A DNA stretch of 64,000 bases from Candidatus Kaistella beijingensis (lineage in GTDB: Bacteria > Bacteroidota > Bacteroidia > Flavobacteriales > Weeksellaceae). Where the stretch lies: assembly GCF_020084865.1 (NCBI RefSeq), contig NZ_CP071953.1:1364001-1428000 (forward strand), in the 5' to 3' direction. The notes under the pieces were generated by a model. It did no database searches. It was not told the origin of the DNA and worked only from the letters and a program-made list of their open reading frames with translations. A program made the position numbers and the translations under genes. Positions 8,402 through 16,596 of the stretch are shown one piece after another (the stretch's first letter is position 1; each line of letters opens with the position of its first letter).

Positions 8402-10765
8402 CTACAGCTTGTCTTTCAATTTTTCGAACCAGGTTCTGTTCTCGTTGGTATAACCGTAACCGTATTTATTTCCATAGCCAAAGTAGTCTTTGCTTACGTC
8501 ATTTAAAATAAATCCAACGTTTTTAATCTTCTTGGCGTCGATTTGCTTGTTTGCGAAATCAATCAAAGACTGTTCAGTATATCCGCTTCTTGTTACATAT
8601 AATGTAGCATCTGCAACATCAGAAGTAAGGAAAGTATCGGTAACAAGCATCAATGGAGCAGTATCTACAACTATATAATCGTACTTATCCTTCAGTAAAT
8701 TAATCATTTGTTCATATCTGCCATTTGACAATAATTCTGTAGGATTTGGAGGGATACTTCCTGAATAAATAACATCCAGATGAGGGTTAAAACTTGAAAC
8801 ATGAGTAATGCTTTCCAGCGTGGTACTGTCATCATATAAATACTCTGTCAATCCACTTAATCCTTTTCTCGCCGGATTGTATCTCTGCAACTGTGGATTT
8901 CTAATATCAGCTCCGATTATAATCACCTTATTTTTAGGAGTGGCTAGAGTTAGTGCCAAATTAACAGAGGCAAAAGTCTTACCTTCACCTTTAACGGTTG
9001 AAGTAACAAAGATAACTTTTCCATTGTCTCTTTTAGGGAGCATGAACATTACGTTGGTATTCAAAATTCTGAATGCTTCTGCCATCGGGGAAAGATCATT
9101 AAGCTCCACAATCTCGCTTTCACCTTTATCCACACGTGGCAACTCTCCTAAAATTGGAGCGGTTGTAAGTTTCTCGAGATCATGTTTAGAACGAATCTTA
9201 TTGTTGAACAGTTCTCTTAAATAAATGTAGGCAAACGGCAACAGCAAACCGAACAGCAGCGCGGCGGCCAAAATAATCATTTTCTTAGGAGCTACAGGTT
9301 GATCCGAAGCATAAGCATAATCTATTATTCTAGCTTTCGGTGCAGTAATGGCGAGAGAAATTGCAGCCTCTTCTCTTTTTTGCAAAAGTAGCAAGTATAG
9401 ATTTTCCTTGATTTGCTGCTGTCTTTCAATACTTCTGAAAAGTTTTTCCTGTGCAGGAATTTTTCGAATTTTGGATGCAATTGAGTTCTGTTCGCCTTCA
9501 ATCTGATTTTTAGTTACCTGTAGAGTTACTCTGGTTTTCACCAAGGCATCCATTACTGAAGCGCGCAAATTGGCAATTTGCTTGTTAAGATCAATTACCA
9601 AAGGGTTTTGGGGTGTAGCATTTTCCAGTAATTTGTTTCTTTCCAGGATAAGCTGATTATAGGCAGTAATATTGGCTGCTGCGAGGGGATTTCCTAAACC
9701 AACACTCGATGGTAGAGTTTGGTTACCTCCAGATTTGTTCATGTAACCAATTAAATCATTGGCAACCTGCAGCTGAGTTTCAACATCTAAAAGACGGGCT
9801 CTTGAACTTGCGGAAGATCCCAAATTAATTTGCGCTTCTGTTGGGATATCGGTAATATTGTTGGCAACTTTAAATCTTTCTTTTTCACTTTCGACTTCAC
9901 CCAATTCATTAGCGATAATGGTGATTCTTTCATCAATAAAGTCCTTGGTTTTTTTTGATTCAGAATTTTTGTCGTTAATAGCGTCGTTGTTATAAGATTC
10001 TACCAGTTTATTGACGATGTCTTTCGCTTTATCGATATTTGGATGATTAATTGCCAAGTTAACTACCGTTGCGTCTTTGTTAACCAAAGTCACCTTAGTC
10101 ATTTTTTGATAGCCGCTTACAGCGCCTTCCGCAGAAGAGTAGGTAATTTTTAAGTCGCCAAGATCTTCCTTTTTGGAGGGACGGTACTCAGGATTTTTAG
10201 AAATCATGATATTGGCATAAGGTAGGCTGATTGTTTTATTGTAAGTGGTAACAATATTTTGTGGAAGTTCTTCCGAAGAAATCTCCAGTTTATCACCCGA
10301 AATCTTCAAGTCCAATGGCTTCTTGATTGGTTCTGTATATTCTTTGTCATTAATCACTCTGATGATGACAGGAGAAGATTTACCGTAAAGTTCATTTTTT
10401 TTAAAATCTTTCTCAGAAATTAGTGAAGTTTGCAGCCCTAAACCGTTTACCACGTCCTTCATCAATTTTTTAGATTTAAGGACCTCCATTTCATTCTCGA
10501 TGCTATTGGTTCCCATGCTTCCGAAACCACCAAGTTCAGACAGCATGCCCATTTCAGAAGAAGGAGCCTTTTTTGTATCTTTAATCAATACAGTGGACTG
10601 CACACTGTATACTGGAGTTGAAGTTTTAATATAGAAAATGGCAAGTACGAGAAATGCAAGTACAGATAGCACAAACCACCACCATTTCTTCAAATAAGGT
10701 TTTATAAGTTCGTTAAGATTAATATCCTTCGAAGTTTCAACTTCAGCATTTGAGACTTGAGCCAT
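8402..10765 (-). CDS. wzc: Wzc-type tyrosine autokinase / chain-length co-polymerase
   Basis: 787 residues. An N-terminal Wzz domain is bounded by membrane spans at about 34-52 and 507-527, with a long periplasmic coiled-coil between them. The cytoplasmic BY-kinase domain has Walker [11 protein letters not shown] (ending near 597), Walker A' [11 protein letters not shown] and Walker [11 protein letters not shown] (near 695). The tail is a tyrosine cluster ([12 protein letters not shown]), the autophosphorylation region. Role: controls polymer length and couples synthesis to the Wza channel. It follows wza by 22 bp. A second complete Wzc is at 56458-58782, so each polysaccharide locus has its own regulator. 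Confidence 0.95.
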   Translation of the reverse strand: MAQVSNAEVETSKDINLNELIKPYLKKWWWFVLSVLAFLVLAIFYIKTSTPVYSVQSTVLIKDTKKAPSSEMGMLSELGGFGSMGTNSIENEMEVLKSKKLMKDVVNGLGLQTSLISEKDFKKNELYGKSSPVIIRVINDKEYTEPIKKPLDLKISGDKLEISSEELPQNIVTTYNKTISLPYANIMISKNPEYRPSKKEDLGDLKITYSSAEGAVSGYQKMTKVTLVNKDATVVNLAINHPNIDKAKDIVNKLVESYNNDAINDKNSESKKTKDFIDERITIIANELGEVESEKERFKVANNITDIPTEAQINLGSSASSRARLLDVETQLQVANDLIGYMNKSGGNQTLPSSVGLGNPLAAANITAYNQLILERNKLLENATPQNPLVIDLNKQIANLRASVMDALVKTRVTLQVTKNQIEGEQNSIASKIRKIPAQEKLFRSIERQQQIKENLYLLLLQKREEAAISLAITAPKARIIDYAYASDQPVAPKKMIILAAALLFGLLLPFAYIYLRELFNNKIRSKHDLEKLTTAPILGELPRVDKGESEIVELNDLSPMAEAFRILNTNVMFMLPKRDNGKVIFVTSTVKGEGKTFASVNLALTLATPKNKVIIIGADIRNPQLQRYNPARKGLSGLTEYLYDDSTTLESITHVSSFNPHLDVIYSGSIPPNPTELLSNGRYEQMINLLKDKYDYIVVDTAPLMLVTDTFLTSDVADATLYVTRSGYTEQSLIDFANKQIDAKKIKNVGFILNDVSKDYFGYGNKYGYGYTNENRTWFEKLKDKL

Positions 10766-10787
10766 TTATATTTTTATAAAATGAAAA

Positions 10788-11576
10788 TTATTTTTTAAAG
10801 ATGGTGATGAAGATACCGGCCAATCCCAACACCATACTTGCAATAGCGATATAAGTACCTGTATTAGGATCAAGGCGTGCGGTTTTTTCTTTAACTTCCG
10901 TCGCAGAAACATAAATCACGTCGTTCTGCTTCAAATTAAAATAAGGGGAACTAAAAAAATTGGCATCCAAAATGTTTATCCTTGCTTTGGTCACTTCACC
11001 GTTAACATTTCTTACAACCAAGACATCATCTCTTTTTCCATACATGGTTAAATCTCCAGCCAAACCTAAAACGTTAAGCAAAGTGGTCTGTCCTTCTGGA
11101 ATTGTATATTGTCCGGGACGGGCAACCTCACCCAGTACGGTAACTTTAAAGTTAGCAAGACGAACGGTAACCGTTGGATTTTTTACATACTGAGAAATTC
11201 TCCCGTTGAGTTCTCCTTTAAATTCTTCCAGCGTTTTTCCGGTAGTACTTAATTTGCCCAAAACTGGGAAATCTATTTCTCCTTCGGAATCAACGATATA
11301 GGGTTTTTCAACATTTTGCGATGATGGCGATGTAACCCCTTGAGTATTATAGTAATTCTGATTGAAAGGTTTTACCACCTCCATATTTTTTGCAGTGACA
11401 ATAATCAGCAGCTGATCCCCTTTCTGAATAGTCGAGACTGCACTTTTCAATGATGCTTCAGTAGCAATCTGTTCCGCATTCTGCATGTAGTTCAGCTCAC
11501 TTGTCTTTTCTTTTGTCTTACAAGAAGTCAACAAAAAAAATGAGCAAACAAACATCCATATTATGTTTTTGTTCAT
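10788..11576 (-). CDS. wza: Wza-type polysaccharide export lipoprotein
   Basis: 262 residues. The lipobox LLTSC puts the lipidated Cys at 19. A Poly_export domain follows (GDQLLIIVTA, then ...GEIDFPVLGKLSTTG), then an SLBB domain (TVLGEVARPGQYTIPEG). A C-terminal hydrophobic segment with basic end (residues about 240-262) replaces the long amphipathic helix of E. coli Wza; such short forms are usual in Bacteroidota. Role: outer-membrane/periplasmic channel for the polymer made by this locus. It has a well-formed promoter of its own at 11603-11632, overlapping the end of the pglF-like gene. Confidence 0.94.
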   Translation of the reverse strand: MNKNIIWMFVCSFFLLTSCKTKEKTSELNYMQNAEQIATEASLKSAVSTIQKGDQLLIIVTAKNMEVVKPFNQNYYNTQGVTSPSSQNVEKPYIVDSEGEIDFPVLGKLSTTGKTLEEFKGELNGRISQYVKNPTVTVRLANFKVTVLGEVARPGQYTIPEGQTTLLNVLGLAGDLTMYGKRDDVLVVRNVNGEVTKARINILDANFFSSPYFNLKQNDVIYVSATEVKEKTARLDPNTGTYIAIASMVLGLAGIFITIFKK

Positions 11577-11602
11577 TATGATTTTTTAGAAAAAATATTT
11601 TG

Positions 11603-11632
11603 CAAATATACGATTCTATCTTACTTGTCCAA
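11603..11632 (-). promoter_or_regulatory. Predicted promoter of wza-wzc
   Basis: Minus-strand TTG (11630-11632), 19 bp spacer, TATATTTG (11603-11610): a full match to the Bacteroidota promoter pattern. The -33 element lies inside the last codons of the pglF-like gene. It is 27 bp from the wza start, giving a short leader. Confidence 0.65.
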
Positions 11633-13558
11633 AACTTCGTAGATTGAATTGTTGCTTTTAAATTCGGGAACAATGCTTTTCAAAATCTGTACCACTTCTA
11701 CTTTTTCCCTTCTTAAAGCGGCTTTGGTAATTCGGTTTGCATACTGTTCAATTTCATCAAACGCCATGGTAGGATCTTTAGATACCATGATCTTCTCATT
11801 GTGCGTTGGTAAGGTCTTAGCGTCATCGCTTAAGAGCTCCTCGTAAAGTTTTTCACCCGGACGAAGACCCGTGTAGATAATTTTAATGTCGGTATTGGGT
11901 TCAAATCCGGAAAGCTTGATCATTCTGGTTGCCAAATCTAGAATTTTCACAGGTTCCCCCATGTCAAAAACAAAAATTTCTCCACCATTCCCCATTGTCC
12001 CTGCCTGTAAAACCAGGTCGCACGCTTCAGGAATAGTCATAAAATAACGTACAATATCGGGGTGGGTGATCGTGATAGGACCGCCTGCTTCAATCTGTTT
12101 TTTGAAATGGGGAATTACAGACCCGTTTGAGCCTAAAACATTCCCAAAACGCGTCGTGATAAACTTAGTTGTATTACCCTCCGTTTTCTGTAATGCCTGA
12201 ACGAAAAGTTCTGCCGCCCTTTTGGATGCGCCCATTACGTTGGTTGGATTTACCGCCTTATCGGTTGAAATCATCACAAAACGGTTGACCTTATATTTGC
12301 TGGCAAGTACAGACAAGTTCTTAGTTCCCAAAATATTAACTAAAATAGCCTCATGTGGGTTTTGTTCAACCAAGGGAACGTGTTTATACGCCGCCGCATG
12401 ATACACCATTGAAAAATTGTACTTCTGGAAAAGTGGTTCTATCCTGTGTCGATTCGAGATGTCTGCCAAAACAAATTTAAAGTGAATGTTTGGGAATTTT
12501 TCTCGCATTTCCAGCTCAACTTCATAGAGGGGAGTTTCGGCCTGATCCAGTACTACAACCAATTCAGGTTCAAATTGCGAAACCTGTCTAACAATTTCGC
12601 TTCCAATGGAGCCTGCTCCGCCTGTAATAAGGATGTTTTTGCCGAAATGTCTTCTTTTTACTTCTTCATTTTCAATCTTAATCGGTTTTCTATTCAGCAA
12701 ATCTTCGATTTGCAGCGTTTTAATCGAAGCTCCTAAATCGCTGTCGCGCAATTTCTGAACAGAAGGTGCTTTAAAGACCTGCAAGTCTTTTTCCAGAAAA
12801 AGATTCACCCAAGAGTTCATTTCCTCTTTGGACATCATTTCTTTAATAATCAAAACACCGTCCAATGCAAGATCTTCTTTATCGTTGCGTTCAATTTTTT
12901 CCTTACTGAAAATAGGTTTCCCCAAAAGGTGAGCTCGCCTGGAATCGTGCCTTTGGGTAAGGAATCCTACAATATGATACGGCAAATTTGGATTATCCAA
13001 AACAGCACGTGCAATGGCAATGGAGGTTTCGTCAACACCTAAAACCAAAATCCTTTTCTTAAGTGTACTTCGTCTAAATTCACGCACGATATGGAAAAAC
13101 TCCTTTACAAAAAGTCTGAACATAAATAAGATCATGAACGACGAGGCAAAAAATATACTCAAAAAAGGAATGTGTGCAATGATGAGTTTTATGCCAAATA
13201 ACAAGTAGTAACCGTAACTAATTACAGCAACTGTTACAGTACTGCAGAAAGTAGCTAACAGAAGTTTAAAAAGATCGATAAAAGTAGAATGTCGAATGAT
13301 TCCCGCATAGGTTCTGAATAAATACATGTAAACTAAATTCACTCCTATAATCAGAGCGTACATGTTCACATTGTTATAAAAAACATCCTTATTATAACTT
13401 AATTTCTCAATAATGTAGCAGGAAAAAAGCGTGGCAAGAAATATAAGACCAATATCAATTGCCAAAATGATCCATCGGGGTAGATATCTTACGTCTGAAA
13501 GGTTTACAATATTATCGCCACCGTAGATTCTTTTAGTAAAGTTTTTACGATAATTCAT
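11621..13558 (-). CDS. pglF: Membrane-bound UDP-sugar 4,6-dehydratase (PglF/CapD/WbpM family)
   Basis: 645 residues. Four N-terminal transmembrane spans lie at about 28-150, followed by a CoA-binding-like Rossmann domain (ILVLGVDETSIAIA). The C-terminal SDR dehydratase domain has the NAD motif ITGGAGSIGSEI, YHAAAYKHVPLVE and ISTDKAVNPTNVMGASKR. The exchange of the usual YxxxK for an M-containing SxK arrangement is characteristic of PglF/WbpM. Reaction: UDP-GlcNAc to the 4-keto-6-deoxy sugar, the first step before PglE amination and PglD acetylation. It lies between the E-D-C genes and wza, and is the only such dehydratase in the window, so it would have to supply both E-D-C sets. Confidence 0.92.
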   Translation of the reverse strand: MNYRKNFTKRIYGGDNIVNLSDVRYLPRWIILAIDIGLIFLATLFSCYIIEKLSYNKDVFYNNVNMYALIIGVNLVYMYLFRTYAGIIRHSTFIDLFKLLLATFCSTVTVAVISYGYYLLFGIKLIIAHIPFLSIFFASSFMILFMFRLFVKEFFHIVREFRRSTLKKRILVLGVDETSIAIARAVLDNPNLPYHIVGFLTQRHDSRRAHLLGKPIFSKEKIERNDKEDLALDGVLIIKEMMSKEEMNSWVNLFLEKDLQVFKAPSVQKLRDSDLGASIKTLQIEDLLNRKPIKIENEEVKRRHFGKNILITGGAGSIGSEIVRQVSQFEPELVVVLDQAETPLYEVELEMREKFPNIHFKFVLADISNRHRIEPLFQKYNFSMVYHAAAYKHVPLVEQNPHEAILVNILGTKNLSVLASKYKVNRFVMISTDKAVNPTNVMGASKRAAELFVQALQKTEGNTTKFITTRFGNVLGSNGSVIPHFKKQIEAGGPITITHPDIVRYFMTIPEACDLVLQAGTMGNGGEIFVFDMGEPVKILDLATRMIKLSGFEPNTDIKIIYTGLRPGEKLYEELLSDDAKTLPTHNEKIMVSKDPTMAFDEIEQYANRITKAALRREKVEVVQILKSIVPEFKSNNSIYEVLDK

Positions 13559-13638
13559 ATTGAGTACCCGTTATTTTTTTTGTTTAGAAACATAGATTTT
13601 TTTTCATCTTATTCTATGTGATTTTTTTAATGATGTGG

Positions 13639-13646
13639 CAAATTTA
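13639..13646 (-). promoter_or_regulatory. Predicted -7 element before the pglF-like gene
   Basis: TAAATTTG on the minus strand, about 80 bp from the start, with no TTG at the right distance. The 120 bp leader also contains an inverted repeat ACATAGA (13590-13596)/TCTATGT (13613-13619), which could form a leader hairpin. Confidence 0.4.
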
Positions 13647-13678
13647 CGAAATATTAAGTCATAATTATTATTTAATAA

Positions 13679-14812
13679 CTATGATTTAAATACCATATCA
13701 AATGAATCTTTAATACGCTCCCAATCATTAGCATCCAAATTAGAGCCAGAGGGAAGGCATAAACCGTTCTCGAAAAGTCTTTCGGAAAGGCCTGATCCGA
13801 AATAAGGAGTGTCCTTAAAGACAGGCTGCAGATGCATGGGTTTCCATATTGGTCGCGTTTCTATGTTTTTTTCAAGAAATTTAAGCCTAATGGCGTCGCT
13901 GTTGATATCACCATTTGGATTTATGCATACCACACTCAACCAATGATTTGAGAAGTAATCGGCATCCGGTTCTGTATGTAAAGTAAAATGTTCAACATCT
14001 TTAAATATTCTTTTGTAGATGTTGTGATTTTCTCTTCTTTTCGCAATTCTCTTTTCCAGCACTTCCATTTGTCCGCGACCAATTCCTGCACAGATATTAC
14101 TCATGCGGTAATTGTAACCAATGTTGGTATGCTCATAATGGGGAGCGTCATCTTTCGCCTGTGTAGAAAGAAAAACCGCCTTATTTTTAAATTCCTTGTT
14201 TTTCACGATCAACGCACCGCCACCAGAAGTGGTGATGATTTTATTTCCGTTAAAACTTAAAACCGACAAATCTCCAAACGTTCCGCACTTTTGGTTTTTG
14301 TAGGCGCTTCCCAAAGATTCGGCGCTGTCTTCAATAACCGGGATTTCATAACGCTCGGAAATCTCCTTAATCTCATCCACTTTATAGGGCATCCCGTAAA
14401 GCGATACTGCAATAATTGCTTTAGGCTTTTTCCCTTTTGAAATCCCAAATTTGATGGCATCTTCTACTGCGTTCGGACAAAGATTCCAAGTATCTTTCTC
14501 GCTATCCACAAAAATTGGAATTGCTCCCATATAGATAATCGGATTGGCAGATGCTGAAAAAGTAAGGGACTGACAGATCACGTAATCGCCCGCTTTAATT
14601 CCTAGCAAAATAAGTGAAAGATGAAGTGCTGCAGTACCGGAACTTAAAGCTGCAACATGCACATTGGCATCAAGAAATCGTTCCAAATCTTGTTCAAGGC
14701 CATTTACATTGGGACCCAAAGGAGAGATCCAGTTTTCATCAAAGGCTGCCTGAATATATTTCATCTCTGCTCCACCCATGTGGGGAGAAGAGAGCCATAT
14801 TTTCTTATCCAT
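13679..14812 (-). CDS. pglE: PglE-like UDP-4-keto-6-deoxy-sugar aminotransferase
   Basis: 377 residues from the ATG at 14812; a longer start at 14824 adds four residues, but the paralogue at the left edge begins at the equivalent MxxKIW. DegT/DnrJ/EryC1 fold: GTAALHLSL, VIEDSAESLGSAY, then LSFNGNKIITTSGGGA, where the lysine of NGNK is the PLP-binding residue. The C-terminus has the usual ETRPIWKPMH and FENGLCLPSGS segments. Reaction: transfers an amino group from glutamate to C4 of the PglF product. Overlaps pglD by 8 bp. Confidence 0.92.
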   Translation of the reverse strand: MDKKIWLSSPHMGGAEMKYIQAAFDENWISPLGPNVNGLEQDLERFLDANVHVAALSSGTAALHLSLILLGIKAGDYVICQSLTFSASANPIIYMGAIPIFVDSEKDTWNLCPNAVEDAIKFGISKGKKPKAIIAVSLYGMPYKVDEIKEISERYEIPVIEDSAESLGSAYKNQKCGTFGDLSVLSFNGNKIITTSGGGALIVKNKEFKNKAVFLSTQAKDDAPHYEHTNIGYNYRMSNICAGIGRGQMEVLEKRIAKRRENHNIYKRIFKDVEHFTLHTEPDADYFSNHWLSVVCINPNGDINSDAIRLKFLEKNIETRPIWKPMHLQPVFKDTPYFGSGLSERLFENGLCLPSGSNLDANDWERIKDSFDMVFKS

Positions 14813-15419
14813 GTTCTGCTTCATTCATTTTAATAATACGTGCAGGATTTCCCACCACTACCGCATGATCGGGCACATCACACAACACTACCGCTCCAGC
14901 TCCTACTATCGCATGTTCACCAATTGTAATTCCCTGTATAATATTGGCACCCAATCCAACATGTGCACCCTTCTTTACCGTAATATTTCCTGCAAGTGCA
15001 GCGTTGGGCGAAATGTGCACGAAATCGCCAATCACACACTCATGCTCAATAACTGCTGCAGTGTTGATAATACAGTGTTTACCTATTTTTACCTCGGCAT
15101 TGATGCAGACTTTAGGCATGATCACCGTTCCCTCTCCCATCTCTGTAAATCTGGAAACGTAGGCGCTGTGATGCTGCATGGTTTCAAATTCGCAAAGGTC
15201 TTTTATTTTCTCGTAAATTTTCTCTCTGATTTTGTTTACTCCAATAGCGATGATCACTTTTTGGTTGCGAAGCAAATCGTCTGTAGGCTGGTAAACAGCT
15301 AGATTGTGAGGAAAGGTTTTTGGTGGATGGTCATCTACCAAATATTCCAAAAGATGGTTATTTGAAAGAATAAGGTCGTAAATGACTTTTGCCTGACCTC
15401 TCGCTCCGTATAAGATCAT
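14805..15419 (-). CDS. pglD: PglD-like UDP-4-amino-sugar N-acetyltransferase
   Basis: 204 residues, same length as the copy at 201-815. The N-terminal MILYGARGQAKVIYDL nucleotide-sugar domain is followed by hexapeptide repeats containing AAVIEHECVIGDFVHISPNA. H126 in EHEC is the expected catalytic base. It ends VVVGNPARIIK. Reaction: acetyl-CoA-dependent acetylation of the 4-amino group, giving an N,N'-diacetylbacillosamine-type UDP-sugar. Overlaps pglC by 4 bp and pglE by 8 bp. Confidence 0.92.
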   Translation of the reverse strand: MILYGARGQAKVIYDLILSNNHLLEYLVDDHPPKTFPHNLAVYQPTDDLLRNQKVIIAIGVNKIREKIYEKIKDLCEFETMQHHSAYVSRFTEMGEGTVIMPKVCINAEVKIGKHCIINTAAVIEHECVIGDFVHISPNAALAGNITVKKGAHVGLGANIIQGITIGEHAIVGAGAVVLCDVPDHAVVVGNPARIIKMNEAEHG

Positions 15420-16024
15420 GCTACGTTTCCTTTAAAGGCCTCCATCGTCATGTAGTTGTTGGCATTCACGCCATGTCTTTTTACCACCTTTTCCATGGTC
15501 ACCAAAACAATTTTAGCATCCAGACTTGGCGAGATTTTCTCTACATATTCCACATCATATTTAAACTTCTCTTCCCATGAAAGTGCATTTCTGCCATTCA
15601 CTTGCGCCCAACCTGTAATGCCGGGTTTTACATAATGCCTTTTCCGCTGCTCTTCATTATAGAGCGAAAGATATTCCGGCAACAACGGACGTGGACCTAC
15701 CAAGCTCATTTCACCTTTCAGCACATTGATCAACTGTGGAATCTCATCCAGCGAAGTTTTTCTTACGGCTTTTCCCACAAAGGTAAGCCTTTCATAATCG
15801 GTAAGCATTCTACCGCCCACCATTTTCTGGTCGCGCATGGTCTTGAACTTGATGATATTGAAAATCTTACCGTCTTTCCCAGGTCTTTTCTGTAGAAAAA
15901 AAGGTGTTCCCCCGTTGCAAACCGTCAACATAATCGCAATAACCAAAAACAGCGGACTGAATATGATCAGTGCAGTAAAAGCTACCAGAAAGTCGATAAG
16001 GGGTTTGAGTTGAGATTCGTACAT
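15416..16024 (-). CDS. pglC: PglC-like initiating phosphoglycosyl transferase
   Basis: 202 residues. Re-entrant membrane helix at about 10-38, FNIIKFKTM, RKTSLDEIPQL with catalytic D93-E94, and PGITGWAQVNGRN. Together with the following D, E and F genes it forms a compact pathway: UDP-GlcNAc to a diacetamido-trideoxy sugar and transfer of its phosphate form to undecaprenyl phosphate. A terminator-like hairpin lies 30 bp upstream of the start (16054-16081), so entry of transcription into this operon may be controlled there. No clear promoter was seen in the short gap. Confidence 0.93.
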   Translation of the reverse strand: MYESQLKPLIDFLVAFTALIIFSPLFLVIAIMLTVCNGGTPFFLQKRPGKDGKIFNIIKFKTMRDQKMVGGRMLTDYERLTFVGKAVRKTSLDEIPQLINVLKGEMSLVGPRPLLPEYLSLYNEEQRKRHYVKPGITGWAQVNGRNALSWEEKFKYDVEYVEKISPSLDAKIVLVTMEKVVKRHGVNANNYMTMEAFKGNVA

Positions 16025-16053
16025 TCAGTATGGTTTGGTTAGATATTTTGGTG

Positions 16054-16081
16054 AAAAAACCCGATCCTTATTTCGGTTTTT
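16054..16081 (-). terminator. Terminator-like hairpin between the PID-type small gene and pglC
   Basis: Inverted repeat AAAAACC...GGTTTTT with two more pairs after a bulged C, and a loop near TCCTTAT. On the minus strand it is followed by six T residues, so it can stop transcripts of the small gene upstream, or act as an attenuator for the pgl genes that follow. Confidence 0.55.
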
Positions 16082-16085
16082 GAGT

Positions 16086-16340
16086 CTATCTAGCGAGCGA
16101 TTTTCTTCGGTAAGATACATATACAATAATGCCTATTGCCGTAATGGCAAGAAGGGGGATGTAGTCGTCGATGGGTAAATCATCGTCTCCCGGAGGGCCT
16201 TTAAACTCTTCAGCTGGAGCCGAAGAGTTTGCACTAACTGATGCTCCAGTGCTTTCTGACTCCTTAAATCGGTTCGTTTCCTCTTGTGCATGGGAGAACC
16301 CATAAATCAGCAATATTAATATAAAAAGTGTTTTTTTCAT
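16086..16340 (-). CDS. Small exported protein with PID-CTERM-like tail
   Basis: 84 residues: a cleavable signal peptide (about 1-18, ending SHAQ), a short Ser/Glu/Ala-rich linker, then DDDLPIDDYIPLL leading into one transmembrane helix (about 62-78) and a basic end (YRRKSLAR). The order PID, hydrophobic helix, Arg/Lys is that of short C-terminal sorting signals described in Bacteroidota (PID-CTERM class), analogous to PEP-CTERM tails processed by exosortases. Almost nothing is left as a mature domain. It has a strong promoter (16357-16389) and is followed by a hairpin, directly ahead of the EPS genes. It could be a sorted peptide, or simply a small membrane protein of the EPS machinery. Confidence 0.75.
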   Translation of the reverse strand: MKKTLFILILLIYGFSHAQEETNRFKESESTGASVSANSSAPAEEFKGPPGDDDLPIDDYIPLLAITAIGIIVYVSYRRKSLAR

Positions 16341-16356
16341 TGTAAATAATCAGATG

Positions 16357-16389
16357 CAAATATATCAAATAATGATTAATCTAAAACAA
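16357..16389 (-). promoter_or_regulatory. Predicted promoter of the small PID-tail gene
   Basis: Minus-strand TTG (16387-16389), 22 bp spacer, TATATTTG (16357-16364), 16 bp before the ATG. Full match to the Bacteroidota consensus. It may also drive the pgl operon by read-through of the hairpin at 16054-16081. The rest of 16390-16564 is AT-rich with no other recognisable element. Confidence 0.65.
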
Positions 16390-16564
16390 ATGTTAAAAAA
16401 AAATCAAATTCTTTTTTTTCTTATTAAAATTTTTATTACGTATTTATCAAGATGTTTAGAGTCTTTATATCAGTTAAATCATTTAATATGTTATTAATTA
16501 ATTTTACAATAACACTTTTTATATTTCTGTTTTTTACTTTCAATTAGAAAATCAATAAAATACT

Positions 16565-16587
16565 AATGGTGGAGGTGTTCTACCATT
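16565..16587 (-). terminator. Terminator of the large adhesin gene
   Basis: Nine-pair stem (16565-16573 with 16579-16587, one G-U pair) around loop GGTGT, 9 bp after the stop codon at 16597, followed on the minus strand by a T-rich run (AGTATTTTATTGATTTT). Confidence 0.65.
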
Positions 16588-16596
16588 ATGCATCTT

